Assembly: GCA_900104495.1 (NCBI GenBank)
Contig: FMXS01000005.1
Location: forward strand, 124,001 to 188,000
From: Ruminococcaceae bacterium FB2012
GTDB taxonomy: Bacteria > Bacillota > Clostridia > Oscillospirales > Ruminococcaceae
Length of the DNA: 64,000 nucleotides
Direction: 5' to 3'
The notes beneath the pieces are model-generated. The model ran no database searches, was not told the DNA's origin, and saw only the letters and a list, made by a program, of their open reading frames with translations. Numbering within the stretch: the stretch's first letter is position 1; the number at the start of each line of letters is the position of its first letter. The translations under genes were made by a program, and so were the position numbers. Positions 59,363 to 64,000 of this stretch are shown here, one piece after another.

Positions 59363-60811
59363 TTATCTTTCAATGTTTACAAACGCCGCCGGATTAAGAT
59401 ACATCCCGTCGTAGCGTATCTCAAAGTGCAGATGGTCTCCGGTGGAAAAGCCCGTGGAGCCCATATATCCGATATGCTGTCCCTGGGTCACCTTGTCTCC
59501 GGGCTCAACATTCACTTCGGTGAGATGTCCGTACAGCGTTAAGAAACCGTTCCCGTGGTCGATGATGACGTAGTTGCCGTAGCCGCCGCCGCAGCCGCAG
59601 GATTCCTGTTTGCCGTAGTCGTGGGGGCAGGAGGTGTTTATCCTGATGACCGTTCCGCTCTCGGAGGCCACCACATCGTCGTATTTGTCCCCGGAGATGT
59701 CTATTCCCTGGTGGTATTTTCCCCAGCGGGCTCCCACGCCGTAGGAGATGTAGTAAACTCCCGGACAGGGCCAATTGAAAACATAGCGGCATTCATCTTC
59801 CGGGATCTCCTCGCCGGCTTCCTTGCGGGCCTCTAACCTCGCGTGGAGATTTTCCAGCGCCGCCGAGGCTTCCAGCTCTGCGGCCTGTCGGGCGGCGTCG
59901 CTTCCCGAGTCGGAGAAGTTGGACCTCAGCAGTCCCGAAAGGTCTGCCTCAAAGGACTTCCGCTCGTCGATGTACGCCTGATTCTCTTCAAGCAGAGCCT
60001 TGCGCTCCTCGGCAAGCTCGTCGGCTATCTCCTTATGCTTTGCCACAAGCTCCTCGTAGGCCTTCTGCTGGGTCTCCAGCTCGCTTTTCTGCTTGTTGTA
60101 GTCCGCCTTCTTTTTCGACAGCGAGGATCTCAGCTCTTCCAGCTCTTTTTTGCTCTGATGAAGCTGTTCGATGAACCTGTCGTCGTGCTCCGCCACGCGC
60201 TTTACCAGCTCCATGCGCATAAGCACCTCAAAGAAGTCCCCCGCGCTGAGCAGCACGCTGAGATAGCTCTCCTCGCCGCCGGCGATATACAGCGCCCGCA
60301 GACGCCTTTTGAACTTTTCGATGTTGTCGTCGATCTCGGCCTGCTTGTCCTCTATCGCTTTTTCGTTGTCCTTGATACTGATCTCCAGCCTTGTCATATA
60401 GGAGTTAAGGACGCCGGTCTTGGCCTTTATCATGCCCAGCTTTTCCATTACCGCCTTGCGGATCTCCTCCTCGGCGGCAAGGCCCTGCTCGGCCTTCTGG
60501 AGCTTCTCGTCGATCTCCTTCTGAGCCTCGCCTATCTCCCGGAGCCTGTCGGCGTAGGGAGTCACGTCCAGAGCGGTGGAGGGATTGGGGTCGTCCTTTT
60601 CCTCCTCGGAGCCGCTTTCATCGTCGGACTTGTATTCAAAGTCATCGTTTTCCGGGTCGAAGTCCGGCGTAGAGCTTACCGGCTCATACTCCGCGACCGT
60701 GCTCTGTCCGGCGGTGTCTTCGGCGGGAGCCTCTTCCGCGTAGCCGGAGAACATCCCCGCCGACATGACGAAAGCTGCCGCTAACGCTGCAGCGCGTTTT
60801 AACTGTTTCAC
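59363..60811 (-). CDS. M23 peptidase with coiled coil (EnvC/PcsB-like), copy 1
   Basis: 482 residues with a GTG start (GGTGAT ahead, a weak site). Signal peptide (AAALAAAFVMSAGMFSGYA), an acidic linker, then a coiled coil from about 85 to 315. The LytM/M23 domain follows with zinc ligands in YHQGIDISG and DHLHFEI, so it is catalytically complete. Between them CPHDYGKQESCGCGGGYGNY is a Cys-rich insert shared with its neighbour. Such proteins are normally kept inactive by the coiled coil and switched on by FtsEX during division. ftsEX lies two genes upstream. Confidence 0.9.
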   Translation of the reverse strand: MKQLKRAAALAAAFVMSAGMFSGYAEEAPAEDTAGQSTVAEYEPVSSTPDFDPENDDFEYKSDDESGSEEEKDDPNPSTALDVTPYADRLREIGEAQKEIDEKLQKAEQGLAAEEEIRKAVMEKLGMIKAKTGVLNSYMTRLEISIKDNEKAIEDKQAEIDDNIEKFKRRLRALYIAGGEESYLSVLLSAGDFFEVLMRMELVKRVAEHDDRFIEQLHQSKKELEELRSSLSKKKADYNKQKSELETQQKAYEELVAKHKEIADELAEERKALLEENQAYIDERKSFEADLSGLLRSNFSDSGSDAARQAAELEASAALENLHARLEARKEAGEEIPEDECRYVFNWPCPGVYYISYGVGARWGKYHQGIDISGDKYDDVVASESGTVIRINTSCPHDYGKQESCGCGGGYGNYVIIDHGNGFLTLYGHLTEVNVEPGDKVTQGQHIGYMGSTGFSTGDHLHFEIRYDGMYLNPAAFVNIER

Positions 60812-60900
60812 GGGATATCACCGGCCTTTCTGAGATGCATAATGCAAAGCCGCCCCGTAACATCGTTTCCGGCGTTACAGGGTGCTTTTATCTTCTTATA

Positions 60901-62490
60901 TCAGACGTAATTTGAGGGATTGAGCGCAGTGCCGTTGAGACGGATCTCAAAGTGCAGGTGAGGACCTGTGGAATGGCCCGTGGAGCCCACGGTGCCCAGC
61001 ACGTCGCCCTGCTTCACCTTCTGTCCCACATAGGCGGTGATGCCCTCGGAGTGACCGTAGAGGGTCCACCAGCCGCCGCCGTGGTCGATGATGCAGTAGT
61101 TTCCGTAGCCGCCGCCGCAGCCGCAGCTGTAGTTCTTGCCGTAGTCGTGAGGGCAGCCGTTGACGACTCTTATCACGGTGCCGTCCGCCGCCGCGCAGAT
61201 CTTCGCGCCGCGGATATTCGGGGAATAGATATCTATGCCCTTGTGGTAAGCGCCCCAGCGCCAGCCCACGCCGTAGCTTATGTAGTAGAACCCGGGGACC
61301 GGCCAGGTGAACATGGACTTGTCCTTGTAGCCGTAGGCCGCATTGGTCTTGTTCTGAGTGGGGGTGCTGACGTCGGTATTCGTATTGGTGTTTGTGTTGG
61401 TATTTGTATTATTGGAAAGCGACGGATTGATAGTCGGAGTGGTGGGAGCGTTCTGCTGCTGCTGACGCTGCTGTTCAAGCAGTGCCTGACGCCTCTTTTC
61501 CTCCTCTTCGGCCTTCTTCCGGGCTTCCTCTTCGGCCTTCTTGCGGGCCTCTTCCTCAGCCTTTCTGCGGGCTTCTTCCTCGGCCTTCTTCTTGGCCTCC
61601 TGCTCTTCCTTCTGAGCCTTCAGAGTTTCCTGCTCGGCAAAGAGCTTCTGCAAGTCGTCCTCGAAGGCTTCCTGCTCGGCGATGTATGCCTCCTGGTCGG
61701 CCATATATGCCTGCTTGTCCGCCTCCAGCTGATTTATCATAGCGGCGCTCTTCAGATAGAGGTCATCCAGCTTGTTTCTCTGTTCCTGATGCTTCTCCTG
61801 CTGAGCCAGCAGTTCGGCCTGGTCCTTCTCAAAGGATTCCTTCTGAGATTTGAGCTTGCCCTCGTCTATCTCGTACTGATCCTTTTTGGCGATAAGGTCG
61901 TTGATGACGCTGTTGTCGTGGTCAGCCACACGCTTTACCAGCTCCAGCTTCATCAGCATATCATAGAAGTCCGAAGCACCCACAAGGATGTCGGTATAGC
62001 TCTCGCCGCCGGCGATATACATAGCCCTGATGCGCTTCTGGAAGTCCTTGACGCCGTCAACGATCTCCTGCTTTTTGGCCTCGATATCCTTTTCTTTCTT
62101 TTCGATATCGGCGGAGACACCGGCTATTTTAACGGAGAGGGTCTCGATAGAGGCCTCCAGGGCGCGGATAGTTTCCTCAACGGTGGTTATCTGCTCCTCG
62201 ATAGCGGCTTGATTCTCTTCCTCTTTGTCGATATCGTCCTGAGTGGAGGAGATCTTCTCGTCCAGCTTTGCCTGCTTTTCCTCCAGCTCCTTGAGCTTCT
62301 TGTTGGCTTCCTTTATATCCTTTTCGGCCTGTTTTGCCTTTTCATCCAGCTCGGCGATGACATCGTCGTAATCTGCCGAAGCCAGCTGCTCGGAAATAAA
62401 GGGCTTTGTGCTCCCCGACATGACCGTGAGCACTGTCACGACTGCCGCCAGACAGGCCAGCAGCCGTTTTATCCGGCTTGTCATATTCAT
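60901..62490 (-). CDS. M23 peptidase with coiled coil (EnvC/PcsB-like), copy 2
   Basis: 529 residues from the ATG at 62490 (GGAGG 8 bases ahead). Signal peptide (RLLACLAAVVTVLTVMSGS), then a long coiled coil (about 40-320) ending in EEARRKAEEEARKKA-type repeats and a Gln/Pro/Asn-Thr linker. The M23 domain has YHKGIDIYS and GPHLHFEI and the same Cys-rich insert (CPHDYGKNYSCGCGGG) as copy 1, so the two arose by duplication. Directly downstream of ftsX (82 bases), it is the best candidate for the FtsEX-controlled peptidoglycan hydrolase. Confidence 0.92.
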   Translation of the reverse strand: MNMTSRIKRLLACLAAVVTVLTVMSGSTKPFISEQLASADYDDVIAELDEKAKQAEKDIKEANKKLKELEEKQAKLDEKISSTQDDIDKEEENQAAIEEQITTVEETIRALEASIETLSVKIAGVSADIEKKEKDIEAKKQEIVDGVKDFQKRIRAMYIAGGESYTDILVGASDFYDMLMKLELVKRVADHDNSVINDLIAKKDQYEIDEGKLKSQKESFEKDQAELLAQQEKHQEQRNKLDDLYLKSAAMINQLEADKQAYMADQEAYIAEQEAFEDDLQKLFAEQETLKAQKEEQEAKKKAEEEARRKAEEEARKKAEEEARKKAEEEEKRRQALLEQQRQQQQNAPTTPTINPSLSNNTNTNTNTNTNTDVSTPTQNKTNAAYGYKDKSMFTWPVPGFYYISYGVGWRWGAYHKGIDIYSPNIRGAKICAAADGTVIRVVNGCPHDYGKNYSCGCGGGYGNYCIIDHGGGWWTLYGHSEGITAYVGQKVKQGDVLGTVGSTGHSTGPHLHFEIRLNGTALNPSNYV

Positions 62491-62572
62491 TTGCTGATCC
62501 TCCAAAGGACACCTGCGGTGCTGTCTCTTTTTACCGCAGTCCGATTTTTACACATATAATCATAACTGTCGA

Positions 62573-63478
62573 TCAAACTTTAAGGTGCTTGCCCGTGCTG
62601 AATGAAGTGCCCACCGCGCCTATTACTGCGCCTGCGGCGGCGTAGGCAATGGTCACGGGGATGAACAGGTCGTCAAAGGAATAGAGGTTGTTTATCCCGA
62701 GGACGCTCCAGAGCTTGAAGTCGTTGTTGAAGATATTGTAGACTCCCTCGTAGGCGAACTTGGTGAGCCCCAGCGCGCCTGCGGCCGCCAGCAGACCCAC
62801 GATCATTCCTTCGATGAAGAAGGGTATGCGGATGAAGCTGTTCTTGGCGCCCACATACTTCATTATGTTGATCTCCTTGCGCCTTGCGAAAACGCTGGCT
62901 CTCGTGGTGTTGGAGATGATTATCAGGCATACGATGATAAGCGCTGCGACTATCGCTCCCGAGATGATGCTCAGGATACGTCTGATGCTTATCAGCACAT
63001 CGGTGAACTCCGTTGGCGAACGGGTGGATTCCACGTTCGGGAATGTGCTTATCTGCGTGGTGGTAAGGGACATTTCCTTGATGTTATGCACCGTGATGCG
63101 GAAGGTGTCGGGAAGGAAATTGTCGTCGGCGTAGCGGAACAGGTCCTGCTCCTCCTTGGACATATCCTTTACCATGCTCTCCCAGGCCTGTTCCTTGGAA
63201 TAGAACTCGATAGTGTTGATATTCGGCAGGGAAGCGAGGTTGTTTTTCAGTTCGGCGATCTGCTCCTCGGTGGAGCCGTCCTTGATCTGCACCACCAGCT
63301 CGCTCTTATCCTCGATGCCGCCGATGATGCGGTTGATATTGATAGCCAGCAGTACCGAGATGCCGACCATTAAAAGCGACACCAGCATGATACAGAAGCT
63401 GGCGAAGCTCATCATCCTGTTTTTCCATATGCCCTTGAAGCCCTGGTGGACCAGGTACCTCATACTACTTAGTCTCAT
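62573..63478 (-). CDS. ftsX: Cell division ABC-like permease FtsX
   Basis: 301 residues. Four predicted helices: one near the N-terminus (SFASFCIMLVSLLMVGISVL), a ~125-residue extracellular loop, then three helices with the FtsX core (KEINIMKYVGAKNSFIRIPF). The outer loop contacts the hydrolase partner (PcsB/EnvC-like). AGGAGG lies 5 bases before the ATG, and the start overlaps the ftsE stop by 14 bases, as in other Gram-positives. Confidence 0.96.
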   Translation of the reverse strand: MRLSSMRYLVHQGFKGIWKNRMMSFASFCIMLVSLLMVGISVLLAININRIIGGIEDKSELVVQIKDGSTEEQIAELKNNLASLPNINTIEFYSKEQAWESMVKDMSKEEQDLFRYADDNFLPDTFRITVHNIKEMSLTTTQISTFPNVESTRSPTEFTDVLISIRRILSIISGAIVAALIIVCLIIISNTTRASVFARRKEINIMKYVGAKNSFIRIPFFIEGMIVGLLAAAGALGLTKFAYEGVYNIFNNDFKLWSVLGINNLYSFDDLFIPVTIAYAAAGAVIGAVGTSFSTGKHLKV

Positions 63479-64000
63479 GGGTACCTCCTATGACTTCATC
63501 GAAGGCAATGGAGCCTTTGTTGATATTGATTATGCGTCCGCCGAAGTAGCGCACCAGCTCATGCTCGTGAGTTACCATAAGTATAGTGGTCCCGCACTCG
63601 TTGATGCCCTTTAAAAGTCCCACTATCTCGTAGGACAGAGCCGGGTCGATATTTCCCGTAGGCTCGTCGGCGATTATCAGCTTGGGGTCGTTTACCAATG
63701 CTCTTGCCAGGGCGACTCTCTGCTGTTCGCCGCCGGAAAGCTCGGTGGGATAGCTCTTTGTCTTGTCTGCCAGCCCCACCAGGTTGATAACATAGGGAAC
63801 GCGGCTGCGTATATACTTCGCGGGAGCGTCGATAACTCTCAGCACGAAGGCTACATTTTCATACACGGTCATGGTGGGTATCAGTCTGAAATCCTGGAAC
63901 ACCACGCCGATAGTCCGTCTCAGCGCCGGGACCTTGCCTCTTCTGAGCTTGCGGAGGTTGAAGCCGTTGACTATGACCTCGCCGGAGGTGGCGTCGATCT
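63465..64000 (-). CDS. ftsE: Cell division ATPase FtsE, N-terminal part beyond the window
   Basis: Partial: the frame stays open to the window edge (upstream codons read ...DATSGEVIVNGFNLRKLRRG...), so about 45-50 N-terminal residues including Walker A are missing. Present are the Q-loop VFQDFRL, the signature LSGGEQQRVALARAL, Walker B KLIIADEPTGN and the H-loop VTHEHE. FtsE with FtsX transmits ATP hydrolysis to peptidoglycan hydrolases at the septum or side wall. It does not import a solute. Confidence 0.96.
   Translation of the reverse strand, partial: IDATSGEVIVNGFNLRKLRRGKVPALRRTIGVVFQDFRLIPTMTVYENVAFVLRVIDAPAKYIRSRVPYVINLVGLADKTKSYPTELSGGEQQRVALARALVNDPKLIIADEPTGNIDPALSYEIVGLLKGINECGTTILMVTHEHELVRYFGGRIININKGSIAFDEVIGGTHETK

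Overview
The window looks like chromosomal DNA from a fibre-degrading anaerobic Firmicute, most likely a Ruminococcus (Oscillospiraceae). The evidence is a cellobiose 2-epimerase closely resembling the Ruminococcus albus enzyme, a GH5 endoglucanase lipoprotein, two CotH-family secreted proteins, Gram-positive type promoters (TTGACA-17-TATAAT), AGGAGG ribosome binding sites and a moderately high GC content. I saw no rRNA, tRNA, CRISPR array, phage or insertion sequence.

Layout. 1-850: a structured intergenic repeat (copy A). 866-4203: a 45-residue ORF coupled to an ECF sigma factor fused to a membrane segment and a ~800-residue outer domain. 4289-8751 (minus): an asparagine-synthase-like protein lacking its glutaminase nucleophile, a small membrane protein and a P2-type cation ATPase with a two-state hairpin leader. 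9342-14183: an operon of two dynamin-like GTPases flanking a dead M48 peptidase homologue. 14408-17343: a surface protein and a LysR regulator. 17399-19743 (minus): rpmG-secE-nusG-rplK-rplA. 20182: an orphan MazF-like toxin. 20645-22511 (minus): mnmE and a YkgJ-type protein. 22730-23550: a DUF378 protein, inverted-repeat elements and a candidate small RNA. 23567-28914: a TetR-controlled divergent locus with a GPH transporter and a GH36 alpha-galactosidase. 29040-31414: a GT-C-like membrane protein and an acyl-ACP thioesterase. 31575-37574 (minus): DUF1015, HAD, lipoprotein, cellobiose 2-epimerase, PHP phosphoesterase and GH5. 37735-41511 (minus): secA followed by two small paralogous membrane proteins. 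41771-48377: CotH, a carbohydrate-binding-type beta-helix protein with a collagen-like tail, repeat copy B and a second CotH with Ig-like repeats. 48855-53008: aconitase, a membrane protein and NADP isocitrate dehydrogenase. 53128-53800: an AT-rich acetyltransferase cassette carrying a repeat fragment. 53906-57422 (minus): M20 peptidase and two CobW/COG0523 GTPases, one with a very long His tract. 57560-64000 (minus): a transglutaminase-like secreted protein, two M23 peptidases, ftsX and the 3' part of ftsE.

How the genes fit together. Several blocks concern the cell surface: CotH proteins, the transglutaminase protein, M23 hydrolases with FtsEX, the surface-anchored protein and SecA. Others concern plant glucan and mannan use: GH5, cellobiose epimerase, GH36 and the GPH symporter. 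Aconitase and isocitrate dehydrogenase give the oxidative TCA branch towards 2-oxoglutarate.

The best candidates for something undescribed are the dynamin / pseudo-M48 / dynamin cassette, the promoter-to-terminator small RNA at about 23375-23496, the covarying hairpin repeat family (copies near 1, 45115 and 53728), and the sigma factor with an outer domain preceded by a coupled micro-ORF. Assignments rest on motifs read by eye; no database search was run.
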